Positions 1 to 5,126 of a DNA stretch of 5,126 bases are shown here, in pieces. Within the stretch, counting starts at the first letter, position 1. The number at the start of each line of letters is the position of its first letter. The stretch covers positions 1 through 5,126 of the forward strand of contig JAFDAE010000176.1 of NCBI GenBank assembly GCA_019314005.1. The letters are read 5' to 3'. Made by a program: the position numbers and the translations under genes. The notes under the pieces are model-generated. The model was given only the letters and a program-made list of their open reading frames with translations, did not search any database and was not told the DNA's origin. The stretch comes from Deltaproteobacteria bacterium (GTDB taxonomy: Bacteria; Desulfobacterota; Desulfobacteria; C00003060; C00003106).

Positions 1-1377
1 TCATGGGTACACGCCGGTGAACCGGATGAGGCTACTGAGAAGGCTAAGGACCTGATAAGGATGGCGGTTGCCAAGAACCGACTTTCGCAACCGCTTCCGG
101 AACAGGAAGTCCCGGTTATTCCAAAAGCATTGGTCATAGGCGGGGGGCTTTCGGGAATGACGGCTGCATTGAGCATGGCCGACCAGGGTTTTGAAACCTT
201 TCTCATAGAAAAATCAGATCAGCTTGGTGGCAATCTGAGGAAGCTCAGCGCCACACTTTCGGGTGAGGACCCCCGGGAGCTTGTGGAAGAGCTTGATCAG
301 AAGATAGGGGCTCATTCCTTGATCCGAGTCTATACCGGAGCCGAGATTGAGAGTGTGTCAGGTTATGTAGGAAACTTTACCACAACCGTTGCTGCTGCCA
401 AAGGGGCACAGACCCTTGAACATGGTGTGATTGTTCTGGCCACCGGAGGACATCCATATGAGCCGAAGCAGTATCTTTACGGTCAGTCGAAACAGGTTCT
501 GACCCAGCTTGAACTGGAAGGAATGCTGTCTTCCGACACGATGGACAAAGATGTCCAGGATGTGGTCATGATTCAATGCGTTGGTTCCCGTGGAGAGGAC
601 CTCTCCTATTGCAGCAAGGTGTGCTGTGGCCAGGCAGTCAAGAATGCCTTGCGGATTTTAGACAAGAATCCGAATGCCAATGTCTATATCCTCTACAGAG
701 ACATACGCACGTATGGCCTTATGGAGGACTACTATCGGGAGGCAAGAAAACGGGGCGTTATTTTTGTCCACTACGAAAAAGAAAAACCGCCGGTGGCAAC
801 AGAAAAGGACGGCAAACTGTCCGTGACCTTTTTTGACGAGATGATTGATGATGATATTACCCTTCAGCCGGATCGTCTTGTACTCAGCGTCGGAATAGTG
901 CCTAATGAAGTGGATAAGCTGGCAAAGCTCCTCAAGGTCCCCGTGACCAAAGATAAATTTTTCCTGGAGGCGCACGCCAAACTCCGGCCTATTGAATTTT
1001 CCGTGGACGGAATCTATATGTGCGGCCTTGCCCATGCCCCGAAGCCGATATCAGAATCGATCGCTCAGGCGCAATCTGCTGTTGCCAAGGCAGCGATACC
1101 GCTGGCAAAGGGATTTGTGGCCGTTGAGCCTATTGTTTCACGGGTGAATCCCGAGATGTGCATTGGGTGCGGGATATGTGCGAGTCTCTGCCCCTACCAG
1201 GCGATTCAGATGGTCAAGGCAGGCAAGAAGAAAAAGGCAGAGACCATCTCAGCGTCGTGCAAAGGATGTGGAATTTGCGCGGCCCACTGTCCTAAGCTGG
1301 CGATATTTATGGGGGGATTTAGCACTGAACAGATCAGGTCGCAGATTAAGGCCTTCGGTGAACAGGAGGAGAAATGA
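1..1377 (+). CDS. hdrA: HdrA-like FAD/iron-sulfur subunit, 5'-truncated by the window edge
   Basis: This is the flavin subunit of a cytoplasmic heterodisulfide-reductase-type complex, the family's electron-bifurcating centre. The frame is open from base 1, and the residues before the Met at 61 (SWVHAGEPDEATEKAKDLIR) look like ordinary HdrA sequence, so the true start is upstream. Visible residues, numbered from base 1: a dinucleotide-binding GGGLSG loop at 47-52 followed by an EKSDQLGG strand-turn, a CVGSR motif with Cys193, then Cys204, Cys208 and Cys209 (YCSKVCC), an FAD-contacting C-terminal stretch near 340-360 (GLAHAPKPISES), and two [4Fe-4S] ferredoxin motifs, Cys387/390/393/397 and Cys420/423/426/430. 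About 458 residues are present of a family that is usually near 650, so the N-terminal part is missing. Its TGA overlaps the next ATG by 4 bases, implying translational coupling with the MvhD partner. The family assignment is firm; the electron acceptor is inferred from the neighbours. Confidence 0.95.
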   Translation, partial: SWVHAGEPDEATEKAKDLIRMAVAKNRLSQPLPEQEVPVIPKALVIGGGLSGMTAALSMADQGFETFLIEKSDQLGGNLRKLSATLSGEDPRELVEELDQKIGAHSLIRVYTGAEIESVSGYVGNFTTTVAAAKGAQTLEHGVIVLATGGHPYEPKQYLYGQSKQVLTQLELEGMLSSDTMDKDVQDVVMIQCVGSRGEDLSYCSKVCCGQAVKNALRILDKNPNANVYILYRDIRTYGLMEDYYREARKRGVIFVHYEKEKPPVATEKDGKLSVTFFDEMIDDDITLQPDRLVLSVGIVPNEVDKLAKLLKVPVTKDKFFLEAHAKLRPIEFSVDGIYMCGLAHAPKPISESIAQAQSAVAKAAIPLAKGFVAVEPIVSRVNPEMCIGCGICASLCPYQAIQMVKAGKKKKAETISASCKGCGICAAHCPKLAIFMGGFSTEQIRSQIKAFGEQEEK

Positions 1378-2138
1378 GTCACGAGCAGTTTAACCCTAAG
1401 ATTCTCGGTTTTTTGTGCAACTGGTGTTGTTATGCAGCAGCGAATTCCGCCGGTGTGGGCCGGTATCAATACCCCCCGAATGTAAGAGCAATCCGGGTGA
1501 TGTGTACAGGCAGGATGGATCCTCTTTTTATCATCGATGCCTTTTGCGCGGGAACGGACGGGGTCTTTGTGGGTGGCTGACACCTGGGGGAATGTCATTA
1601 CCAGTTTGGTAACTACGACGCCATGATAACAGCCGAACTTGCCAGAAAGATGCTGACAAAGATCGGAATCAATAGTGACCGGTTTGCATTGGAATGGGCT
1701 TCAGCGGCCGAAGCTCCACTGTTTGTCCAGTTGATTACTGATTTTACCAGTAAGATCAAGTCGATTGGTCCACTCGGGGAAGCCGAGGATATCAGTAAGG
1801 ATGAGTTGCAAGTTAAGCTTTTGGCGGCAAGAAGCGCTTTAGAACAAGCAAAATTGCGGACCGGATTCGGCAAACTTACCAAGGGCTTCCGTAAAGACGG
1901 GGATTATTCCGAGCAGGCTATCAAAGATAAGGTCGAGGAAAAGCTTGTAAGTACGATAGCTACCGAAACGGCTAAAAACGAAACAATCCTCCGCATTGAA
2001 AAAGAAGGACCAATTTCGTTAGACGACCTGACCAAGAAGGTTGGGGCGGCGGCTTCAGATATTGAAAAATATGTATCTGCGTTCAGCAAAAAGGGATTAG
2101 TGAAAGAGGCTGATGGCCAATTATCAATAACTAAATAG
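1374..2138 (+). CDS. mvhD: Selenocysteine-containing MvhD-like [2Fe-2S] protein with C-terminal extension (TGA 1578-1580 read as Sec)
   Basis: This small electron-transfer protein of the MvhD/FrhD family carries electrons to or from HdrA. Conserved family residues are Cys15 and Cys18 (FLCNWCCYA), the YPPNVR segment, Cys44 (CTGR), and a VGG-X-HLGECHY motif with Cys74. Position X (residue 69) is TGA where the family normally has Cys. The same frame continues for 185 more codons with clear MvhD sequence (LEWASAAEAP, ending near 135), so TGA is read as Sec rather than stop. A hairpin with SECIS geometry follows. The core is the usual size of about 135-140 aa; residues 136-254 are an extra charged, helical tail whose last ~57 residues look like a winged helix. 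The start ATG overlaps the hdrA stop, with AGGAGG four bases upstream. Standard gene callers will split or truncate this gene. The alternative is a nonsense mutation or sequencing error in a Cys codon, which I find less likely. Confidence 0.9.
1578..1580 (+). other. In-frame TGA recoded as selenocysteine
   Basis: The codon context is GGT GGC TGA CAC CTG GGG GAA TGT, i.e. Gly-Gly-Sec-His-Leu-Gly-Glu-Cys. The paralogue at 2818-3237 has Cys69 and Cys74 at the identical residue numbers (AGCWEDTC), which directly shows that the TGA replaces a conserved Cys. Members of the MvhD family with Sec at this site are known from Deltaproteobacteria and methanogens. Confidence 0.88.
1594..1619 (+). promoter_or_regulatory. 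Candidate bacterial SECIS hairpin
   Basis: Downstream of the TGA, TTACC (1598-1602) pairs perfectly with GGTAA (1608-1612) around the five-base loop AGTTT. GTC (1594-1596) can pair with GAC (1617-1619) below an asymmetric internal loop. There are 22 bases between the TGA and the apical loop, and a G is the second loop base. Both agree with the general model of bacterial SECIS elements (short stem, G among the first two loop bases, loop about 16-37 bases from the UGA). The hairpin lies inside the coding sequence, as expected for SelB-dependent recoding in bacteria. Pairing was read by eye, without an energy calculation. Confidence 0.7.
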
Positions 2139-2226
2139 TGCCTAAAGTGAGCTAAAGTGCCTAAAGTTACAATGGTTAAAATCCTTAACTTTAGTTCACT
2201 TTAGGCACTTCAAACTTTAGGCACTT
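2137..2226. repeat. Palindromic intergenic repeat built from TGCCTAAAGT units
   Basis: The decamer TGCCTAAAGT occurs directly at 2139-2148 and 2158-2167 and inverted at 2198-2207 and 2214-2223. The 22-base arm 2137-2158 pairs with 2188-2209 with a single G-U position, giving a long hairpin with a ~29-base loop. It fills almost all of the 104-base gap between the Sec-MvhD stop and the HdrC-like gene, and its left end touches the stop codon. No run of T follows the stem, so it is not a classical intrinsic terminator. It looks like a short dispersed REP/MITE-type element and could also protect or process the operon mRNA. No coding sequence or convincing promoter is visible in this gap. Confidence 0.8.
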
Positions 2227-2242
2227 ATTAGAGTAGGGAATT

Positions 2243-2821
2243 ATGGCAATAGATAGAGATGACTTAGACCCGCGGTTCAAGTTTGAAGTGGCGGAACTTC
2301 CGGAAGGTAAGCATGTCAAGGAATGCTATGCATGCGGAAGCTGCACCGGGACGTGTCCGGTCAGCCAGGTAATCCCGGAATTCGATCCGAGAAAGATCCT
2401 CCATATGATCGCACTCGGTCTGAAAAATCGTCTTCTTTCATCCGATTTGATCTGGTATTGCACAGGGTGTCAGACCTGTAAGTTTGTGTGTCCGCAGGAT
2501 GTGAGCTTCAACGAGGTGATCAAGGCGTTGAGGATTTTGGCCTTGCGGGATGGCTATGTAGATGCACAGTCGTTGGGTGAAATGGGGAAGCTGGCTGTGG
2601 TGGACCAAAAACGTTGCGTGGCGTGCCTCACGTGTGTTCGGGTGTGCCCTTTTGGTGTTCCCTATGTGGGGGAAGATAGTGTCGCCCATATTGAACCGGT
2701 AAAGTGTGTGGCCTGCGGGATCTGTGTAAGTGAGTGTCCAGCCAAGGCTATTGAATTACAGACATCTCAAGATGTGAGGCAGTTTGCCTCGTGTGAATTT
2801 TTGCTCTCGAGGGAATTATGA
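2243..2821 (+). CDS. HdrC-like protein fused to a 2x[4Fe-4S] ferredoxin domain
   Basis: This iron-sulfur protein of 192 aa has four complete CxxCxxCxxxC(P) motifs. The first pair is Cys28/31/34/38 and Cys73/76/79/83, spaced about 45 residues apart as in HdrC. The second pair is Cys125/128/131/135 and Cys155/158/161/165, spaced as in a bacterial-type ferredoxin. The N-terminal half (CYACGSCTGTCP, then FDPRKILHMIALGL, then WYCTGCQTCKFVCP) is typical HdrC; the second half is an added dicluster domain. It has no membrane segment or signal peptide, so it is cytoplasmic. With four predicted clusters it can serve as an electron wire between HdrA/MvhD and a downstream partner. A weak Shine-Dalgarno (GTAGGG) precedes ATG 2243. 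Its stop overlaps the next ATG by 4 bases. No HdrB partner gene is adjacent, so an HdrC-like role is inferred from the sequence and the exact partner is unknown. Confidence 0.88.
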   Translation: MAIDRDDLDPRFKFEVAELPEGKHVKECYACGSCTGTCPVSQVIPEFDPRKILHMIALGLKNRLLSSDLIWYCTGCQTCKFVCPQDVSFNEVIKALRILALRDGYVDAQSLGEMGKLAVVDQKRCVACLTCVRVCPFGVPYVGEDSVAHIEPVKCVACGICVSECPAKAIELQTSQDVRQFASCEFLLSREL

Positions 2822-3237
2822 ATGATGTGAACCAACCGGATATCGTAGCATTTTGCTGCCATTATACTGCGTATGCGTGCTCCCAGGACCTGCAGAATTT
2901 GCCTCGGCTGGGATTCCCGGAGAATGTCCGATTAGAAATACTCCCATGCAGCGGCAGAATTAGTGTTACCAGGCTATTAAAGGCATTTGAACAGGGGGCA
3001 GATGGAGTGTACGTCGCGGGCTGCTGGGAAGATACCTGTCATAACGTCCGAGGGAGTCAGATTGCAAAAAAGAGGGTCGATTACGTGAAAGGTGTTTTCG
3101 ACCAACTGAATATAGAGCCTGAACGCATAGAGATGTATATGATCTCCCGCGAGCCGAATCGAGGATTTATTGAAGTAGCCAAAGAAATGACCGAGCGGAT
3201 CAAGAAGTTAGGACCGAGTCCGTTAAAGGGGAAATAG
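2818..3237 (+). CDS. Second MvhD-like iron-sulfur protein (Cys form)
   Basis: This 139-aa protein is a standard-length member of the MvhD family and a paralogue of the Sec protein encoded at 1374-2138. Conserved positions are Cys14 in FCCHYTAY, FPENVR, Cys44 in PCSGR, and Cys69 and Cys74 in AGCWEDTCHN. Residues 44, 69 and 74 match the Sec paralogue exactly (Cys44, Sec69, Cys74). One canonical Cys of the N-terminal CxxC is replaced by Thr17, while an extra Cys13 lies next to Cys14, so the cluster may be ligated differently or be absent. The C-terminus (EMTERIKKLGPSPLKGK) ends where the MvhD core normally ends; the extension of the first paralogue is missing. The start overlaps the HdrC-like stop (ATGA), with GAGGGA just upstream, and metV starts three bases after its stop. 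It is probably an electron relay in the same complex. Confidence 0.9.
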   Translation: MNDVNQPDIVAFCCHYTAYACSQDLQNLPRLGFPENVRLEILPCSGRISVTRLLKAFEQGADGVYVAGCWEDTCHNVRGSQIAKKRVDYVKGVFDQLNIEPERIEMYMISREPNRGFIEVAKEMTERIKKLGPSPLKGK

Positions 3238-3240
3238 AAC

Positions 3241-3909
3241 ATGATTGTCGGAGAGAGAAAACCGATCCAGGAAATTGTCGGAATGCTGAAAGGGATGAAA
3301 AAGATCCTGATCCTGGGATGCGGTGGATGCGTGAGCGTATGTTCTGCCGGAGGAGAAAAAGAGGTCGAGATACTTGCTTCAATCCTTCGGATCGACCGCA
3401 AAAAAGGGGGGGAGCCGATTGAAACAGTAGAAAAGACCCTCACCCGGCAATGCGACACTGAGTATCTGGAAGGGTTGAAGGATGAAGCAGGTAACTATGA
3501 CGCTATTCTTTCAATGGCCTGTGGTGTCGGGGTCAATTACTTGGCTGACATGTATCCCAAGACCCCGGTTCTTCCCGCGCTTAACACCAGTTTCATGGGT
3601 GTTTCAGAGGAACAGGGAGTATGGTCGGAACGGTGCGCGGGCTGTGGAAACTGTGTCCTCGACAGGACAGGTGGCCTTTGTCCCATTGCCCGATGTTCTA
3701 AGCGTTTATTAAATGGCCCCTGTGGAGGATCACAGAACGGAAAATGCGAGATTAGCCCGAATGTCGCCTGCGTGTGGCAGTTGATCTATGATCGTTTGAA
3801 GGGATTAAATCAATTGGAAAAACTGAAGGAGATCTTTCCAGTGAAGGATTGGTCCAGCAGTTTACACGGCGGTCCCAGAAAAATCGTCCGGGAGGATCTG
3901 AAGCTATGA
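3241..3909 (+). CDS. metV: MetV, iron-sulfur/zinc partner subunit of methylene-tetrahydrofolate reductase
   Basis: MetV is the small partner of MetF in acetogen-type 5,10-methylene-THF reductases, where it passes electrons to the flavin of MetF. The 222-aa product has an N-terminal domain with LGCGGCVSVCSAGGEKE (Cys27/30/34) followed by Cys71 and Cys94, then a Cys-rich C-terminal domain with Cys132/135/138, Cys147, Cys152, Cys161, Cys169 and Cys177. The RLLNGPCGG and CEISPNVACVW stretches are characteristic of the MetV family. AAAGGGG about 10 bases upstream supports ATG 3241. The gene lies between the second mvhD and metF and overlaps metF by 4 bases, the usual metV-metF arrangement. The context suggests that electrons reach it from the HdrA-MvhD module. 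The identity is secure; which cysteines bind iron-sulfur and which bind zinc cannot be told from sequence alone. Confidence 0.92.
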   Translation: MIVGERKPIQEIVGMLKGMKKILILGCGGCVSVCSAGGEKEVEILASILRIDRKKGGEPIETVEKTLTRQCDTEYLEGLKDEAGNYDAILSMACGVGVNYLADMYPKTPVLPALNTSFMGVSEEQGVWSERCAGCGNCVLDRTGGLCPIARCSKRLLNGPCGGSQNGKCEISPNVACVWQLIYDRLKGLNQLEKLKEIFPVKDWSSSLHGGPRKIVREDLKL

Positions 3910-4832
3910 AATCAGGGAGTAACTTGGAAAAGGTGTTAAAATCCGGACAATTTGCCGTAACAGGAGAACTGGGCCCTCCCAAAAATGCCGATGCGGAAGT
4001 CATTCGAACCAAGGCAAGACTTCTCAAAGGTTGCGTTGATGCAGTCAATATTACCGACTGTCAAACCGCCATTGTTAGGATGTCGAGTATCGCATCGTCC
4101 GCCATACTAATGGAGGAAGGGTTAGAGCCTGTAACGCAGATGACATGTAGGGACCGGAACCGTATTGCCATTCAGAGCGATCTCCTTGGCGCGTCTGCTT
4201 TGGGGATGAAGAATTTGCTTTGCCTTACAGGGGACCATCACAAGTTTGGAAATCATCCAAACGCCGTCGGTGTGTTTGACATGGATTCTGTCCAGCTCCT
4301 GCAGATGGTAAAAAATATGCGTGACGAAAAGGTCTTTCAATGCGGAGAAGAACTCAAGGGGACAGAACCAAAGTTCTTTCTGGGAGCCGCTGCCAACCCG
4401 TTTGCAGATCCCTTTGAATTTAGGGCTCTCCGCCTGGCAAAAAAGGTTGTCGCAGGCGCACAGTTTGTTCAGACACAGCTTGTGTATAACCTCGAAAGGT
4501 TTACCGCATGGATGAAGGCGGTCAGGGATTTAGGGGTCCATGAGCAATGTTACATAATGGCGGGAGTGACTCCTCCCAAATCGATCGGGATGGCCAAGTA
4601 CATGAAAAATAACGTCCCGGGTCTCGATGTTCCTGATGAGGTAATAGCACGTCTTAAGGGCGCCAAAGATGCTAAGAAAGACGTACAGGAAGAGGGGATT
4701 AACATCTGTGTGGACATTATTAACCAGGTAAAAGAGATAGAAGGTGTGGCGGGCGTCCATATCATGGCGATTGAGTGGGAGAGCGCTGTGCCGGAGATTG
4801 CTAAACGGGCAGGGTTACTGCCTAGACCGTAG
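3906..4832 (+). CDS. metF: MetF, 5,10-methylenetetrahydrofolate reductase
   Basis: This flavoenzyme interconverts methylene-THF and methyl-THF in the methyl branch of the Wood-Ljungdahl pathway. The 308-aa product is a compact (beta/alpha)8 barrel of normal length. Visible family motifs are TGELGPP with Glu21 (the conserved catalytic Glu position), DAVNITDCQ near 45-53, TCRDRNR with Asp83, LCLTGDHH with Asp110, GAAANPF near 160-166, AQFVQTQ near 185-191, and AGVTPPKS near 219-226. The start is ATG 3906, which overlaps the metV stop in an ATGA and has GGGAGG ten bases upstream. A longer frame from a TTG at 3849 would add 19 unrelated residues lying inside metV and is rejected. There is no C-terminal regulatory domain as in eukaryotic MTHFR. 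The neighbouring metV and hdr genes suggest it takes electrons from an iron-sulfur partner rather than directly from NAD(P)H; this is an inference. Confidence 0.95.
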   Translation: MKSGSNLEKVLKSGQFAVTGELGPPKNADAEVIRTKARLLKGCVDAVNITDCQTAIVRMSSIASSAILMEEGLEPVTQMTCRDRNRIAIQSDLLGASALGMKNLLCLTGDHHKFGNHPNAVGVFDMDSVQLLQMVKNMRDEKVFQCGEELKGTEPKFFLGAAANPFADPFEFRALRLAKKVVAGAQFVQTQLVYNLERFTAWMKAVRDLGVHEQCYIMAGVTPPKSIGMAKYMKNNVPGLDVPDEVIARLKGAKDAKKDVQEEGINICVDIINQVKEIEGVAGVHIMAIEWESAVPEIAKRAGLLPRP

Positions 4833-4834
4833 GG

Positions 4835-4953
4835 GATTGAAGATTGATGATTGATGATTGAAGATTGATGATTGAAGGAATTCTGTCAATTTTTAAAAAG
4901 GCAGAGCGAAGCGATTCCACAAATCGACAATCGACAATCATCAATCTTCAATC
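4835..4953. repeat. Palindromic intergenic element made of 7-base units
   Basis: The left arm 4835-4876 is six tandem heptamers of the form GATTGAA or GATTGAT. The right arm 4922-4953 is the inverted version (AATCGAC twice, AATCATC, AATCTTC, AATC). The outermost 19 bases, 4835-4853 and 4935-4953, are exact reverse complements. Between the arms is a core with its own nested pairing: GGAAT (4877-4881) with ATTCC (4914-4918), and CTGTC (4883-4887) with GGCAG (4900-4904, one G-U), around an A/T-rich TTTTTAAAAA centre. The element occupies nearly the whole 140-base gap between metF and acsD. It has the build of a short non-autonomous repeat (MITE/REP-like) and has no coding capacity. It may also act as an mRNA structure separating metF from acsD. 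Confidence 0.82.
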
Positions 4954-4959
4954 AAAAAA

Positions 4960-4965
4960 GGGGGT
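4960..4965 (+). promoter_or_regulatory. Ribosome binding site that sets the TTG start of acsD
   Basis: GGGGGT lies seven bases before TTG 4973, immediately after the right arm of the repeat. No ATG or GTG in the correct frame lies closer, and the protein downstream of the TTG begins with the expected family N-terminus, so this site decides the start. Confidence 0.6.
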
Positions 4966-4972
4966 AAATAAA

Positions 4973-5126
4973 TTGGCCGTAGAGATACCAAAGGTTGCTT
5001 ATGCCGGAAATATAAAAGAGATTCCGCTGGGACAGGAGGGGAAGACCATCACTGTTGGCGGAGAGTCGTCTTATCCATTTCACTTGTTTGAAGGCGCAAT
5101 GCCTACTCCTCCTAAAATAGCCATGG
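4973..5126 (+). CDS. acsD: Acetyl-CoA synthase/CO dehydrogenase corrinoid protein delta subunit, 3'-truncated by the window edge
   Basis: The first 51 codons are visible, starting from TTG. The reading (initiator, then AVEIPKVAY, KEIPLGQEGK, TVGGESSYPFHLFEG, MPTPPKIAM) matches the N-terminus of the delta (small) subunit of the corrinoid/iron-sulfur protein, called AcsD in acetogens and CdhD in archaea. This subunit carries the methyl group from methyl-THF to acetyl-CoA synthase. The VGGE..YPF..FEG segment is the recognisable family signature. The gene lies directly downstream of metF, so the product of MetF is the methyl source for this protein. It is separated from metF by the heptamer repeat, so it may be expressed partly independently. 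Most of the protein (roughly 250 residues or more) lies beyond the right edge, so function rests on the N-terminus and the context. Confidence 0.85.
   Translation, partial: MAVEIPKVAYAGNIKEIPLGQEGKTITVGGESSYPFHLFEGAMPTPPKIAM

Noticed and set aside
61..1377. HdrA starting at the ATG at 61
   Set aside because: The same frame is open back to base 1, and residues before the Met read as normal HdrA; a complete HdrA is much longer. The gene enters from outside the window.
1374..1580. A 68-aa truncated MvhD, or a pseudogene broken by a nonsense mutation
   Set aside because: The downstream frame is intact with conserved MvhD residues, the TGA replaces a Cys known to be exchangeable with Sec in this family, and a SECIS-like hairpin follows at the right distance.
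1623..2138. A separate gene starting at ATG 1623
   Set aside because: It is in the same frame as the upstream MvhD part, its first residues are core MvhD sequence, and the ATG lies just after the recoding hairpin without a Shine-Dalgarno.
2180..2242. Promoter in front of the HdrC-like gene
   Set aside because: A/T-rich hexamers exist (such as TATTAG near 2226-2231), but they belong to or border the repeat and no convincing -35/-10 pair with correct spacing is seen.
3081..3458. Antisense frame of 125 aa, and the other minus-strand frames (for example 658-1035 and 1206-1598)
   Set aside because: They lie opposite well-identified genes and show no recognisable domain or upstream ribosome binding site; they are shadows of the coding strand.
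3849..4832. Longer MetF from the TTG at 3849
   Set aside because: It would add 19 residues unlike MetF that lie within metV; ATG 3906 has a good GGGAGG and the ATGA overlap typical of this operon.
4835..4953. CRISPR array (repeats containing GATTGAA)
   Set aside because: The units are 7 bases long with no spacers and are arranged as inverted arms, which is not CRISPR structure.
4833..4972. Rho-independent terminator after metF
   Set aside because: The arms are A/T-rich, and the 3' arm is followed by A and G runs rather than T on the + strand. Some attenuation is possible but a classical terminator is not supported.

Overview
The window is one stretch of tightly packed genes, all on the + strand. 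It encodes an electron-transfer module of heterodisulfide-reductase (Hdr) and MvhD type, followed by the methylene-tetrahydrofolate reductase pair MetV-MetF and the first 51 codons of a corrinoid/iron-sulfur protein subunit of CO dehydrogenase/acetyl-CoA synthase. This is the methyl branch of the Wood-Ljungdahl pathway joined to the acetyl-CoA synthase step. The gene set, the selenocysteine-type MvhD and the style of the intergenic repeats suggest an anaerobic Desulfobacterota (former Deltaproteobacteria) sulfate reducer, syntroph or acetogen. That placement is an inference; the window has no taxonomic marker gene.

Layout: 1-1377 is the C-terminal two thirds of HdrA, open at the left edge (the ATG at 61 is internal). 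1374-2138 is an MvhD-like iron-sulfur protein read through an in-frame TGA at 1578-1580. The TGA sits where the family has a conserved Cys and is followed at the expected distance by a hairpin that fits a bacterial SECIS element, so this is very probably a selenoprotein of 254 aa with an extra C-terminal domain. 2139-2242 is an intergenic palindromic repeat. 2243-2821 is an HdrC-like protein with four [4Fe-4S] motifs. 2818-3237 is a second, Cys-containing MvhD. 3241-3909 is metV and 3906-4832 is metF. 4833-4972 holds a second palindromic repeat built from 7-base units. 4973-5126 is the start of acsD, from a TTG codon.

Reading of the system: HdrA carries FAD and ferredoxin-type clusters and is the likely electron-bifurcating or confurcating hub. 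The two MvhD proteins and the four-cluster HdrC-like protein are small electron carriers that could connect HdrA to the flavoenzyme MetF through MetV. No HdrB (CCG-domain) gene lies between hdrA and metV, unlike the HdrABC-MvhD-MetVF set known from Moorella thermoacetica. Either hdrB lies upstream of the window or the complex is a variant without it. The most interesting points are the undivided Sec-MvhD with its winged-helix-like tail, the paired Sec and Cys MvhD paralogues around an HdrC-ferredoxin protein, and the two different palindromic repeats placed exactly at the two gaps in the operon.
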